A DNA stretch of 64,000 nt from Silene conica (lineage: Eukaryota > Streptophyta > Magnoliopsida > Caryophyllales > Caryophyllaceae), in NCBI GenBank assembly GCA_029255685.2, contig CM055316.2, positions 75,328,861-75,392,860 of the forward strand. Direction: 5' to 3'. The notes beneath the pieces are model-generated. The model saw only the letters and a program-made list of their open reading frames with translations, was not told the origin of the DNA and ran no database searches. Made by a program: the position numbers and the translations under genes. Positions 35,864 to 48,785 of the stretch are shown here, one piece after another; within the stretch, counting starts at the first letter, position 1; each line of letters opens with the position of its first letter.

Positions 35864-37643
35864 CTAGTCCTAAACCCGTGCAAATTGCACGGGTTTGTTA
35901 TTTCAAATTTTGTTATTATCAAGCGAACTACTAATTATGTTTTGTATAAAATCCAATATATTATTTAACATAATACTTTCTCTAACATAACCCTACTTGA
36001 TGTTAAATCATGCTTCTAATCAAATTATTATTGACTATTTTGTTGCACGATGTTAAGTTTAAGACGGATATAACCATCTTAAATAAAAATCGCTATTATA
36101 TACTTTAAGCCTTTTCTATAAAAGCAAAGTTTCAAACTCATTTAATGGATCCCGTTTCAAATAACATTATCGCAAAATAGATGTCATGTAGATCTTATTT
36201 AAAACGCATATATATGTTTTAAGCTTAACAAATATATACCCGTCTTATTAAACAGGTACTCCGTATTAGTTTAAAGCTTCCATTTAAATGGAAAATTTAG
36301 ACTCATTTAATTGATAACCTTTCAAATAACCTCCTAGATTTTGACAAAATCTTCATAAAATAGATACTTTTAATAAAAATCTTTAAAAATTAAAACTTTC
36401 CTATAAATGCAAAGTTTCAAACTCAAATAATTGATGATCTTTCAAATCACAAATTCTCTTTTGTGACGGTCATATCCGCCGCAAGCTTGCGACGGGTCGA
36501 ATAATACTCATATAAGGAGATAAGACAAAAGCTAAGTACCCAGTAACATTCTATTTTCCCTTATTTACCAATATGGATAATATTGACCCTTTGCAAACCT
36601 GTGACGGATATTCACAAGAGATACTTGTTGCTTTCAAATAAATAATATCCTATATGTTGAGTAGGTTTTATTTAAAATGCATATATCCGTTTTAAACTTA
36701 AGATATATATACCCATATTAAATTGAACCTGTATTAGTTTAAAGTTTAACTATAGATGCAAAGTTTAGGCTCATTTAATTGATGACATTTCAAATGATAT
36801 TCAAGATTTCGAATAGGTATTTCTTATGATGGATATATCTGTAAAAAGAAATAAAACGGGTTATATGTAACTTAATGTATACGGAGTATTATTTACGTCT
36901 TATATGTAATACTTAACTCGTCTTAAATGAAAGTGTGTGCTACATTTCTAGAAGTATTTACACATCGGTGGAAGAATACGGTCCATAACGCAACCCATTT
37001 AAAGCTCTATTTTTACATCTGGTAATATTCCTAATTTTCTGTCACTTAATTGTCGATGTATTTATTATTTAAAAATAATAGTTTAAAATATTACTTGTAT
37101 TTATACGTTGTGTTCCTTTTTCGTCAAATATTTCGATTATATAATAAATATTTTATATAATAAAGTCTTTTTACATGTTGTATTTTATTGCTTGTATAAA
37201 TTTTTTCCTGTCAATAATTTGTTTACTTCTTTTCATGCATTCTCATTAGATGTACCGGATGGAGGTTTCTATTTTGGTACTGTTTTTACAGTTTATAATT
37301 TATTAAAATAATATCGCGGTTGTTTTTTATCCGTATAGGTTATTAATTTGTAATTATAAGTAGTAGTTTGTAATTTGTTATTATTTGTTATAATTTTTCA
37401 TTTATATATTAGATATGTAATTATGGTAGCTTATTTTATCTCATCATGTAAATGTAAATGAACATTAACATTAAAATCTGTTTTGTTGCGTGTCAATCTT
37501 TTAATCAGAGTAATAAAATTGCAATTAATTACGGAATAGTTAGTGGGTCCTGAAATTATGCAAATCCAACCGCCGTTTGAAAAGTCAACATTGAACCACA
37601 GAGCGCCACATAGGCTCTGTGGTTGTTGCTTTAATAAATAGGA
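35864..37643 (-). mobile_element. Non-autonomous Helitron (1.78 kb)
   Basis: Minus-strand 3' end: hairpin CCCGTGCAATTTGCACGGG (35875-35893), spacer, CTAG (35864-35867), host A35863. 5' end TCCTATTTATTAAAGCAAC on the minus strand from 37643, host T37644. A Mutator-type MITE (36448-36630) is nested in it. The short frames inside are AT-rich and without motifs. Confidence 0.8.
36448..36630. mobile_element. Mutator-type MITE, copy 3
   Basis: Exact 9-bp duplication CTTTCAAAT at 36439-36447 and 36631-36639. The left end is CACAAATTCTCTTTTGTGAC; the right end, read inward, is CAACAAGTATCTCTTGTGAA. 183 bp, non-coding, inserted within a Helitron. Confidence 0.82.
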
Positions 37644-38416
37644 TTAGCATAGTGTTTGCTTCTTCGTTGCTCACATGCCACCCTCAAACAGCTACTGTAC
37701 TTGCTTGCTTTGTCAATCATTGATGTAATTAACAAATAATTAAGAACTTGTTATGTATGAAAAGTAAGATTTCCTGGGAATCTCCATTTCATTACAGATC
37801 CCTCAAATCCCTAAACCCTAACCACCATATCTTCTTCTTCTTATTTTTGTCACCCCTTAAAGCTTCTGGGATTCTGTCTAACAAAGTAACAAGTTGCTTA
37901 TTGTTTAGTCATTTTTCGGTTTATAATGGGAGTCATTATAGCGGATTTTGATGTTGACAAGATTAGAACCAGGACATGGTAACTCAAGACAATAACTTTT
38001 TTTTGGAAAGAAAGATTATTGCATGATATAAGTAATTAAGTTATAGTTAAATTGTTCCGCAAACAAAACCTAAATCTATATTGATAATAAACCCTAAGGT
38101 GAGATCATTAGACGAAAAAGTTTTAAGTAGATATACTCCGTATTAACGTTTTACAAGTATATGATAAGACGGTTTTGCGCAAGACTAATATTTTATGTAC
38201 TCGGTAAACCGTATTGGTTTTTTTGATGGGAGTGATCAACAAAAGATGCGTAGGATCACATTTCTAAGGCTGCAAATTCGTACTTGTCATCTGGTTTTAA
38301 ATTTCGTCAACAATATATAATCCTTGTAGCTCTCTTTTGCTTTACGCCGAAAAAAATAATAGCGAAGTTTAAAAAGACTTAAATTCGGGATGTTTAATTT
38401 ATGGTATCTCGGTATA
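37644..38416. other. Intergenic; possible leader-like fragment
   Basis: 37780-37880 contains CCCTAAACCCTAACCACC and CT-rich tracts like a plant 5' leader, but no coding exon follows that I can identify. The 67-codon frame at 37748-37951 has no family motif. Confidence 0.35.
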
Positions 38417-38541
38417 ATTTTTTTTTTTTGGGTAACGAGGGTTTAATCCCCGGACCAATGCATTCCTACACCACCACATGAGGGGATTCGATCCTGGGAC
38501 CTATTGTTGCAATAGGTCCGTCTTAACCACTAGACTAAGAC
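38417..38541 (-). mobile_element. tRNA-derived SINE (family 2, copy 1)
   Basis: Read on the minus strand: A-box-like TCTTAGTCTAGTGGTTAAG, B-box-like GGATCGAATCC, a short body, and an A tail (T run 38417-38429 on the plus strand). Related to the copy at 39704-39830. Flanking ATGGTATC / TTGGTATC is a possible short duplication. Confidence 0.7.
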
Positions 38542-39694
38542 ATATTTGGTATCACCTTCTCTAATTTATAAAAATTACTCCACACTATTTTCCATTTGTC
38601 TCGATCTTCTCGTCATCTTACTTTCTTGGATTTTTGTTGAACTGTAAAAGTAGTACTCTGTACTTTTTATCAACTTATACTTTTAATTTCCACATAAATA
38701 CCAAATTTTTGCAAAGCATTTAATATCCAACCATATTTTTTTAATAATTATCATATAATAGTTTTCTTAATTATTATTAATCACGACATATTTTTAGACA
38801 TGATCGATTTTATGAAACTATTTTTTGGGTCACGTGTAAGAAGGGTCCGGAAATTTAAGGTGAAAGAAAACAATTTGATAAATGTAATATAACTATTAAT
38901 GTAGTGGAAGAAAATATTCAATATTTGTAATGTTTTTTAGCATATGTGAGATATTATAAATTTTTTTAACTATAGTACACAAAACAAAGGTCATGTATGA
39001 TAGAAATGTCCGTCGAAAACGTCATTTGGTTTTGTAGCAAAAGTTACGTTGGCCCTAAACATCCGTCGCATGCAAGAGGTAAATTGAGACGAAATATTTC
39101 CTCCCAGATCAAAGATGACTCCGTCCCAACTCTCAATTGTCATATAAGAGTCAACATTATTAGGTGTTGTCGACTTTATGTTACTATTGAAACATGACCG
39201 ACTTTATATTACTACTCCGTATTTTTTAGGTTACCCGTAATAAGGGTTTGGAAATTTTATATTGGAGAAATACAAACTAATAAATGTAATATATTAACAA
39301 ATGTAGTTTATAAAGACATTTTAAACACAAATTATATGTGGCCCGTTACAATTTTGTATTATTTACAAACAATTTAATTACTTTTGAATATCATTTATTA
39401 AAAGAGGATTTTTGAAAATAATGAATTGTTGTTATATTTAGCCATCTGTACGAAATATCGAATAATTTGTGATAGTTTTCATATTATTTCTACTATAGTC
39501 TTTTAATTACCCGGTAATTCCTTTTTTTTCTGTCATTTTTCTTCGTCGGAGTCGTTTTAGGTTATACGTTGTTTTTGTAGATGTGATCTAATTTGGGGAT
39601 TAACTTAACTTACTTAGTTTGACGATGGCAGATTCGATTAATGGTAAGCGACTTAATTTGCGAAAATGATTTTGGTGTTTAGCGTGAAAAAGGG
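38542..39694. other. Intergenic, no gene recognised
   Basis: 39637-39652 reads ATGGCAGATTCGATTAATG followed by GTAAGC, which could be a short first exon with a splice donor. No continuing exon was found before the SINE and Helitron, so it stays unassigned. Confidence 0.35.
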
Positions 39695-39703
39695 TCAATT
39701 ATT

Positions 39704-39830
39704 TTTTTTTGGTTCAACGAAACACGCATTTGGTCACATTACAATAGAGGGGAGGGGGAATCGAACCTAGGACCTATTGTCCAGGATACCTCCGTCTTCA
39801 CCACTGAACTAAGATATCAAAAAAACTCAA
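39704..39830 (-). mobile_element. tRNA-derived SINE (family 2, copy 2)
   Basis: Minus strand: TCTTAGTTCAGTGGTGAAG (A-box region), AGGTTCGATTCCCC (B box), body, A tail. Direct repeats TCAATTATT at 39695-39703 and 39831-39839 are the target duplication. Confidence 0.8.
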
Positions 39831-39908
39831 TCAATTATTAGACTATGCAATTCTCCAAATTAACTAATCATATATTATATTAAAGCAAATACCAAAAGCA
39901 TATTTGAT

Positions 39909-39970
39909 CGCCACGTGTCAATACTTATTCATGCGCCACGTGTCAATAACTATTAATACGCCACGTGTCA
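39909..39970. promoter_or_regulatory. Three CGCCACGTGTCA repeats, 25-bp period
   Basis: CGCCACGTGTCA occurs at 39909-39920, 39934-39945 and 39959-39970, exactly 25 bp apart. Each contains CACGTG, the G-box bound by plant bHLH and bZIP factors. They sit about 40 bp inside a Helitron 5' end. The repeats are seen directly; any regulatory role is inferred. Confidence 0.6.
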
Positions 39971-42389
39971 AGTCCTAAAAAATAAAATATGTCGGGCATG
40001 TGGAGTTTTCTGTCGGATCTGTGCATCATGATTGTGTACGCATGATTTGCAAATAAAAAATATATGTGATTGTCATATTTAAATGATTGCCATATATGAT
40101 TACCATATTTAATTGACGACAAATATGATATACTTTTTTAGAAAAATAGATATATACTTTCAAAAAAATATCCCTAAAATCAGAAAAATTATTCCTTCAT
40201 TAACAATATTAACCTTAATTTTCTCCTTAATTTTTGAGCAAAATTGGTGAAATTAGAAACATGTTTATTCCAATAACAATATTAACCTTAATTTTTGACT
40301 TAAATGAGTAATTCCGTTTATAATATTACGTTTGTAATATTCTGTTTATAATATTCAACTTAAATCAAAAGTTGACGTAGTCTAATCACATATCACGTGT
40401 TAGCTGCAGTAATTGCAAATCGTAATTTTAAAAGAAAATAATTATAATTATAAGTATAGTATTATAAATGTTGTAATTGATTGACCTATAAAAAGCAAGT
40501 AAATCAAAATCAATGGTGTGATTTTCAAAAATATGTAAAGTTATCCAAGTAACATCTTACCTAATTAACTTATCTTGCCTAAATTTAACACTATATTCAT
40601 ATTTTAAATTTTAAAATTAATATGAAAATAAGGTTATCATTGCAATATTTTAATGCACATTTAAAATTATTTTGATCTACATAAAAAAAAATAAAGAGAC
40701 ATCCCAAATTTAAGAAAATAACAATATTTCCAAATATACTACCAAAATTACTCCAAAAACGACAAAAAAATCTCACTTTTTACGTAAATGGCTCAAAATA
40801 ATACTTCTAAAGATATTATGTACTAATTTTTAATTGAATTTGCTCATTTTCAGTTCTTAAAATATGTCTTTTTCATAATTAATATAGCATAATTAATATA
40901 CTATAAAACTTTCTATAACATCATAAATAATCAATTATGACCGAATTATCTCTAATAATAACGTACCTAATTTTATGGCAAGTTTGAAGCTATCTCCGTA
41001 ATTCTTGCCAATTATTTAAATTGAATATTTTAATATTCAATGCCTCCAATTAAAAAGTTAACTTTTTCAAATTGAAGGACTCAATCACATATTATTTCCT
41101 TTACGGTTAGTGGACTATACAACCAGTTATATATATCTATAATATAGATTTAGAGCTTTATACTAAATAATTTAAGCTTATATTTTATGAGTTTTATTGA
41201 AAAGAATCGAAGCAACTTTATAAAAAAAATTTAACTCAAAAAATTATATTGAAACTAAAAAAGAAAACATATAAGCTCAATTATATTTTAAATTTAATGC
41301 TTAAAAATTAAAAAGTAAGTCAAAAATTAATAGTAAAAATCTTTCTTGAATGTTGTAAGATCATCGTATTTTTCGAGTTATGAATCTAGATAAATAAAAG
41401 TAACTACAATTATCGACCATATGCGCTGCAACTCTTACAAGGTAATGAGCTCCACTAATTTTTAACTCGAACTATTATTTTCTAAGTTTAAGTTTCTATT
41501 GCACAAATAAATGAAGAAATACGATTTCTTGAATCTAAGTTTATTTTAGAATTTGTCGATGCTTGATGTATCTAAAATATTTACCCATATTTTACGGCTG
41601 TATTTTATACGGTGTAATACAATTTACGTTAATAATTCATACTTAAGTCCATTATTTGTTTTGATGTTTGTGCATCCGAGGTTTGTCATTGAGGTAGGAA
41701 AACCATTTTGTACATCTTTACCTGGATGCGTATAAGAACGTAACCGTTGACATTGACATTTACATGTCCACGGGTAGGAAAATAACGTGTGTTGCATTGT
41801 AGTAGTTACAATTTGTGTAATAACAATTATTGGGTAAATAAAATATGAAGTTTCATACCCCTTGCTTCATCGTTTCTTCCCGATCATTCGTTTACCTTGG
41901 TTTGGACATAAATGCCAAAGAATGAGGAGGATGTCAATTGTTAAATAACAAGTGAATCAAATTGAGTGTGAAGTATCAAATTGTTTATCAAAGACATTCA
42001 TAATATATACAGACACACGATTGATTGAGACACCCAAAATAGATTAAGTAAACAAACAAGTGGCAGAAAGAGAGTCTAATATAAGGAGTTACTTATCCAT
42101 TTCTTTACACAATTCGGGTTCATTTCAAGCTTGGGTCATGAATTTGGAAATCGGGTGGGGTTATTGGGATTAGCTCAATTATGACAAGTGTAAGTACATA
42201 AGTACTTCAGCCGCTTATTTTGCCCATTTGTCAATAACTTATCAAAATTTGAGAAAAACAAATCATAGTATTTCAAATAAAATGAAGTAACACAAACTTA
42301 TCAAAAGTGTATGGGTAGTAGACAAAGTGAAATTTTCTAAAATTTAATAATTTTCTAAATCCAAAAGATATGTAAGTTATTACTTTTAA

Positions 42390-43012
42390 GAGAAAATTAT
42401 AAATTACCACCTAATATGTTCCATTTTTTACAAATTAACACCTAATATGTTCAACTTTACACACAACCACCTAACTTTCTTATTTATCCACACCTACTTA
42501 ACTTATTTTACACAAATGTGGCGGATTTGCGTAATTATCAACTCGGTTTTATTCTAACAACTTCAGATCATTTTTTATGACCAAATTACCCTAACTAATT
42601 ATTAGATACACATTGACTCCCTTAATTCACCCCTTCTCCCATTTCACCATTAACAAACCTTCATATACTAACCTAGAAATCAATTTAGGGGTTCTTTTAT
42701 TTTATCCTCTTTCAACATCGTTAATTTGCAATTTACTTTTTGCTGCAATTATCGACTCAGATTCACTTTTCACTTGGATGGTGAAATGGGAGAAGGGGTG
42801 AATTAAGGGGGTAGTTTGGTCATAAAAAAATGATTAGAAGTTGTTAGAATAGAACCGAGTTGATTATTACGCAAATTCGTCAGATTTGTGTAAAATACGA
42901 TAAGTAGGTGTGGATAAATAAGAAAGTTAGGTGATTATTTGTAAAGTTAAATATATTAGGTGGTTATTTATAAAAAAATGGAACATATTAGGTGGTAATT
43001 CATAATTTTTCC
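42390..43012. mobile_element. Mutator-type foldback element (623 bp)
   Basis: The arms 42390-~42650 and ~42778-43012 are inverted copies of each other over more than 200 bp. They start GAGAAAATTATAAATTACC and, from the right, GGAAAAATTATGAATTACC, and end in CACCCCTTCTCCCATTTCACC and its inverse. A spacer of about 130 bp separates them. An exact 9-bp duplication TACTTTTAA (42381-42389, 43013-43021) places it in the Mutator superfamily. A transcript would fold into a long double-stranded hairpin. The frame at 42613-42801 lies across the fold and is not a gene. Confidence 0.88.
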
Positions 43013-43067
43013 TACTTTTAATAATACTTTCATTTCCACCCGTGCAATGCACGGGTTCAAAAACTAG

Positions 43068-45174
43068 TTAAGAAATAAACTTGATTAACGGTGGCAGGTA
43101 TATCTCCAAAGAAAATCAAGATGGCAGCATTATTTGATATTGTTTCTTATTTCGGTTGTGTTTGCTTATGATTTAAGGTGAAATCTAAAGATGTTTAACT
43201 TAGTTGATTATGAAATGACTGAATATCGAAAATTAGGGGTCTTTGTTTGATTTTTAATCCAAAAATTATAGTCGGAGTGATCCGAGATTAATGGTTGCAG
43301 AGGAGTTTAAATATTCTATGCACAAGTTCGATTAGTGCAATACCATCTCTTTTTGATTTCTTAACATTTTTTTATCTCCTTTGACATTTAGTTTTTTAGT
43401 TGTTGAATTTGTAGTGTTCAATTGTTCATATTCAGTTATAACAACATTTGACCCTCTTATAAGGTCGTTATTACAGTTAGTTTCACCTTGCATAAATAGC
43501 TCATCTAATAGACTCCACAATTCTATCAATATTTTCTAATAAGTTAGCTCCAAACTACTAAGCTTTAGTGGAAGGAGTTGAGAGTTTTCACATTTTTTAG
43601 TTTGCTTAGTAGTAGCCGCTAATAGCTTTAACAGAATAAAGCCTTAACAGAATAAATAAAGTTGGCTATTGAAGTCTTGAAGAGGACGATAATGAAAATT
43701 TTAGGTAGGTGATTGGGGTTAGACCGTTCTTATAGATGAATGTGAATTAAGTGATTTGTGTATCCTACACGAATATGTGTCCAGGTGTCGGATTTGACTA
43801 TTATATGAAAAAAAATATCATGTTTTTGGTATAAAATCCAGTATCCAAGTGTCATACCTATGTTCGAGTGTCCAGTGTGCGATTGTCTGCGCAATATAAC
43901 TATAAGTATTGGTTGTAAAATTATGGTTATGTTACTATCAATTATACGACTACCAAATTAGTAAATGCTCATTTTTAATTTGATTTAATCATTGTGAGAC
44001 TACTATTTTAAGGCATACACCCTCCTACTCTAAATCATTCCATTTTTCAAAATTTCTAATGTGGATTTTGAACAAATAGGTCAATTCAAATGAATTAGAC
44101 GGAATAATATGTACTAAATTTTATTACTCCGTATAATTTAATTTGTTTCACATTGCCAAATTAGCTAATACATTGTCATTGGACCAGTGATCAACGTATG
44201 GAAAACATATTGGAGGGCTCGAATTTTGTATACTCCGTCTTAGTTTGTAAAGGCGTGCCTCGAGTGCGCCTAAGATGCTCCATGGATGAGACACTAACCA
44301 AATCTCACCCTTGGTGCAACTTAGATTTCCTAGGACACATTAAATGAGAGTTAACAGATTATTTGAAATCTAATAAACCCTAGAACTTTCCAAAATATGC
44401 TACTGCTTAAGCACTGCTGAAAATGCAAATTATCTCACAATTAGAAAGTATGAATGTTACACTATATTAACATTTGGTGTTTGCATTCATTCCAGGGAAA
44501 CAACGAAGGGTGTCAAAGTTCAATTTCAATTTGAAGGCACAAATGTAAGGAGATTGGATATGGCGTGATTAAAATGAGCTCTTTAATTCTTTGATTTTAG
44601 TACTCGGTGTGGGCCCGTATCATGCAACATTTACATCATTCCGTTGGTATTTATATTTAGAATAGCACTTGTACTTGATGGAGTCGGTCTCATTAATTCT
44701 TTGATTTTGGACGGAATATAGAAAAATGACTATTTTAAACGAGATTTTTCTTACGATGAAGGAATGAATAATGATTTGAATATCTCTGTTTTTATTTCCG
44801 GATTATCCTTCGGAAACAATCTCTATATGTTTTGTTAATGCAACTGTAAAATTGAGTATCTCCGACCTCTTACATCATGGTTTATGGGGGTCATTCAGGT
44901 ATAACGTAATATTGTACTTTTTCACATTAACGATGAGATTACCCGTGTCGTCTTCCTCCTTTGATTTCCCTAAGAACTTTTATTATCTTTACGTTTGTTT
45001 TGTCTTCAATCAATATTTAAGGTGTAAGAATGATTATCTATTTTTAAACTATTTATTGATTTTATACATATATATTCACTTATTTAAACATTTCCATATT
45101 TATAAAAAATATTTATATTTTTGAGTTAAAACTGTCACCTATATAATTTTTTTTATACATAAATTCATATTATA
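43068..45174. other. AT-rich DNA, probably Helitron interior
   Basis: No gene recognised. The right part presumably belongs to the Helitron ending at 45205, whose 5' end I could not find. Short frames at 43332-43529 (-) and 44852-45124 (+) lack motifs. Confidence 0.4.
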
Positions 45175-45205
45175 CCCGTGCATTTATGCACGGGTTACAC
45201 ACTAG
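45175..45205 (+). mobile_element. Helitron 3' terminus
   Basis: Perfect hairpin CCCGTGCATTTATGCACGGG (45175-45194), spacer TTACACA, CTAG (45202-45205), host T45206. This is the cleanest Helitron end in the window; the element extends left for an unknown distance. Confidence 0.85.
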
Positions 45206-45771
45206 TTAATATTATATAAGATTCTCATGACTATCGCCGGTAAAGTGATCGAACATTATTTACATTATTTAAATAATGCAATTAAGGATGTGGTCGATTA
45301 CAGCAACTCCAATGGCAAACTACGAGGATTTGTAGTTTTCTTTGTCACATCGTTTTTTGAATCGACAAAGGTTTTAAATTACAACGTCCTCCAGCGGTAA
45401 ACTACAACAAATGTAACTTAAAAGGGGCCAGATAATAAATAAAGTATCATAATATAATTTATTTTATTATTTCTTAATTATTAATTTATTCGCTACACAT
45501 GCTTACAAGCAGGGACGTAACTTGATACTCTAACGGTGAATATACCACTAGAATATTTATAATAATTGCAAGTAGGTCTCTAATACAACCATTAGAGTTG
45601 CTCTTAGGGTCGGAATTTTGGAGTCGGCCACTTAGAAGTTTTGAACGAAGGAGGGCAAGATGGGATTGGTTGTGGCTCTACCCATGTCAATAATTAATTA
45701 AGTGATGCACTCACACACCTACTGCCCAAATTGATATGGAATACAACTAAACAAGGCCCGCGTTAACTAAA

Positions 45772-45959
45772 TTCTGTTAGTCCAGTGGTAATTGAGTTAA
45801 ACCTTGAAACTTAGAGAAATGTAGTTGTTGAGAGGTCTCAGGTTCGACTACCAGCTAGGGCGATGACCACTGCAACCCCAAAAAGATGGCTTACATGGTC
45901 CATGTGGTACGGAAATGCATGAGTCCTGGGAATTCAACCCTCTCGTCATGGAAAAAAAC
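45772..45959 (+). mobile_element. tRNA-derived SINE (family 1, copy 2)
   Basis: CTGTTAGTCCAGTGGTAATT (A-box region) and GGTCTCAGGTTCGACTA (45834-45850, a canonical B box), a body closely similar to 7827-8038, and a short A-rich tail. Confidence 0.85.
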
Positions 45960-47266
45960 AAGGCGCGCGTTCTATTTAAGCATGCAAAAACATGTACTGT
46001 AATTGTAGGGCATTGTTATCGCATTCCGATTACGATTCTACGAATTTATAATCTAAAATTACTTTACCAATCCTAAATTTACGATTTAATATATTATGAT
46101 TATGGAATTTTATGATCTTATTCATTTGAAAAATTTTAGAGATATGATCATAATATACGAAGTATGATTTTATGGTTTAGTTCTATGCTATAATAAAAAT
46201 ATAAATTTATATAATGACATTGTAAAACCCAAACTTAGTCCAGTTGTATGAATAAGTTCATACAAATGATGCTAAAATTATTTATTAATCAATATTTACG
46301 GAGTAATAATAATTATTTTGATCTTCAATTATATGTTATTTCTACCATATAAAAAACTATATTTATCGAATTTGGAAAATCTTACGATTCTAAGATCCGA
46401 TCGATTCCCATTGATTTAAATTAAAGTAAATTTTCGATCCTAACAACATGTAAGCTAAGGTAAACAAACTTGTAATAATTGTAGGATAGATAGTATGACA
46501 ATGTGACATATCTCCTAATCCCACGAATAATAGTATAGCTGCTCTTACCAAACTAGCTAACTCATCACTTAAATTTTCAGTCATGTACCTTTGACTAGCA
46601 TTTGAAGTCACAGTTTTCATAATTTTTTTTAAGCCAAATCCATAAACTAGTACCTTATCCTTATTTAGATGCTACCATTAAGATCATTTGATTCTTTGAC
46701 CAGATTCTGGATGATGCATCACAATTGTTTCTATATGGGTTCTAGTTAACGTCGTTTTATGAAATTTTATTAGCAATATATTCTTGTGAATCTTTCTTTA
46801 GTTAAGACGGTCTTCTTAACATGGAACCGAGCACATGGTGTATGTAGGTCTTTAAGCCCAATAAGTGTTCGGGTAAGGGGACGTGTTAAAGTATGTATAA
46901 GACCATTGATTGGACTTCTGTCTCACCTTATCCTTTAGGTTATTAAAACAGTCTTCTCAACATATGCGTTGTCAAGTATTCAGTATCTCTGAAGTGGATT
47001 ATGATGCCAAAGCTGTTTTACCTTTTACATTCACTGCTTGCACGAGTACACTATTTCTCAATAAGCTATTGTACTAAGAATTTGAATAGATCGAATTATT
47101 CACTCCATTGCTAAAAGCCGCTGTGAACTGATCTCCTATTTGCTCTTACTGTAAAAAAAAAAAACACACACGATGTTAGAAACATAGATGTGAAGATTTA
47201 AGGCTTGCATTAGGACTGTCCGATTATCTCATATTGTGCCTCAAGGAGTCAAGGGCATGCCGCATA
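45960..47266. other. Intergenic, no confirmed gene
   Basis: A minus-strand frame of 76 codons (46390-46620) has a hydrophobic stretch but no recognisable family or splice context. The rest is AT-rich with no element ends seen. Confidence 0.4.
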
Positions 47267-47505
47267 CTTCCTCCATTCCAATCAATTCTATACCTTTCAC
47301 TTTTTGGGCACTATTCATAAGTCGAATGAATCTTCGAGAAAACTTCTAATATATAACATAAAAGATAGTTATGTGAAACTTATTTAAATTGTTTTACCGA
47401 GTACATTGTGAATATCATTATGTAACTAAAAATATTAACAAAAGAAAATGAGTATTGACAAACCTGAATAAAGCAAATGTATATAATTGATTGAAAGGGA
47501 GAAAG
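47267..47505. mobile_element. Stowaway-like MITE, copy B
   Basis: Ends CTTCCTCCATTCCAATCAAT and ATTGATTGAAAGGGAGAAAG with TA on each side. Clearly the same family as 10879-11138, inserted in the opposite orientation. Confidence 0.82.
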
Positions 47506-48220
47506 TATGTACATTATTAAAAACCTAAATTTGGTGATTTTTAACTGATATTTTCATTAATTAATTATAATAAAATGAGTTTATACTTAAATATTTCGAG
47601 AGATATTTTACCAATCGTACTAGACTCATGTCGGTCTGTGAGACATGGGTGGGTAAGGGTTGGACTAGGCTATATAGTTGCTGACTGTAGAACTACAAAT
47701 TGGCAATACAAAATAGAAGAAAGACTACGAAAAAATATAGTGCGTGCATGTGCATAATAATAAAATGGATCCCCTATATTCGAGTGTATCATAAGACGTG
47801 ATCCCATATCTTCCCTTGATCATACAGTTCATCAAACAATCACGACCATATCTTCTAAGAAAGAAGCAAAATTATAGGACATACCCCACTAACAGATTGC
47901 ACCAAATAATGTTGGTTCATGCTGGTCACACCATGCTTAATACTAGAGTATTAATTAAGTTATTATAAACTTCAATAATGTTCCACACGCTTCTCTTGGT
48001 CCATTTTATACTTGCCATAGTTGAATAACTGAATAATACTTATATCTATTACTTCCTTATATGATAATTGACCCATCGTCTATTTTCGTCTATTTATGAT
48101 AATGTCCCATTGTCCATTTTTGATAAACATTTATACTTATTTTAATCACTTTAACCCAGAATAATACCCCACCCTACCCCACAACACTACTTATATTAAC
48201 CACCTCTACTCACAATAATA

Positions 48221-48479
48221 CTTCCTCCATTTTTATCCAAATACCATATTTGGTTTTTGTACACTATTCACAAATCAACCTTTAATCTCAATTTTCTCTC
48301 AATACATAAGAAAAAATATATTCATGTGAGGTCTTGTTTAATTCGTCTTTACGAGTACATTGGAAATATATAACTTTTATAATTTTTACAAATACGTAGC
48401 TAAACATATAAGGCACGTAAAACGTGCGTTGACAAACGTGAAAAAGGTAAATATGGTATTTGGATTAAAATGGAGGAAG
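48221..48479. mobile_element. Stowaway-like MITE nested in an older MITE
   Basis: Ends CTTCCTCCATTTTTATCCAA and TTGGATTAAAATGGAGGAAG, TA target duplicated (48219-48220, 48480-48481). Surrounding sequence (about 48050-48610) has its own inverted words (ATGTCCCATTGTCC, GTGTCATTGTCGAAATGAG), suggesting that an older element was the target. Confidence 0.85.
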
Positions 48480-48785
48480 TAGTCAATAATACATTCTCTC
48501 TCCAATCTTCTTAACGCAACATAATACTTTTCATTATCTAACTACGTTCTTTAATTTTTGTGTCATTGTCGAAATGAGATAGTTATCGAGACTAGGACAG
48601 AGTATTTTTTATATAAATTATTTGCCATGATTGGGAAATTCCAGCGGGGTGAATGAGTATTTTCATACAGTAAATTTGAGAAAATTTTGAATATTTAATT
48701 TGAAACTTCGGATTTTTTTCCATTTTCAACGATGCGAGTCGCTCGAATCTAACGATCAATTATATGTAAACGTGTGTAAATTAAA

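Larger units (their letters stand above)
39868..43067 (+). mobile_element. Non-autonomous Helitron (3.2 kb with nested insert)
   Basis: 5' end TCATATATTATATTAAAGC after A39867 resembles the starts of the 4045-5160 and 35864-37643 copies. The 3' end is hairpin CCCGTGCAATGCACGGG (43039-43055), TTCAAAAA, CTAG (43064-43067), host T43068. It carries a 623-bp Mutator foldback element close to its 3' end and three G-box repeats just inside the 5' end. The 3' end is certain; pairing with this 5' end is an inference from the family-type start and the absence of another + end in between. Confidence 0.6.

Noticed and set aside
39637..39652. Short first exon starting ATGGCAGATTCG with a GT donor
   Set aside because: No continuing coding exon could be found before the SINE and Helitron; listed only as a remark in the intergenic entry.
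46390..46620. Minus-strand 76-codon frame as a gene
   Set aside because: No recognised domain, no splice or neighbour support; length is compatible with chance.
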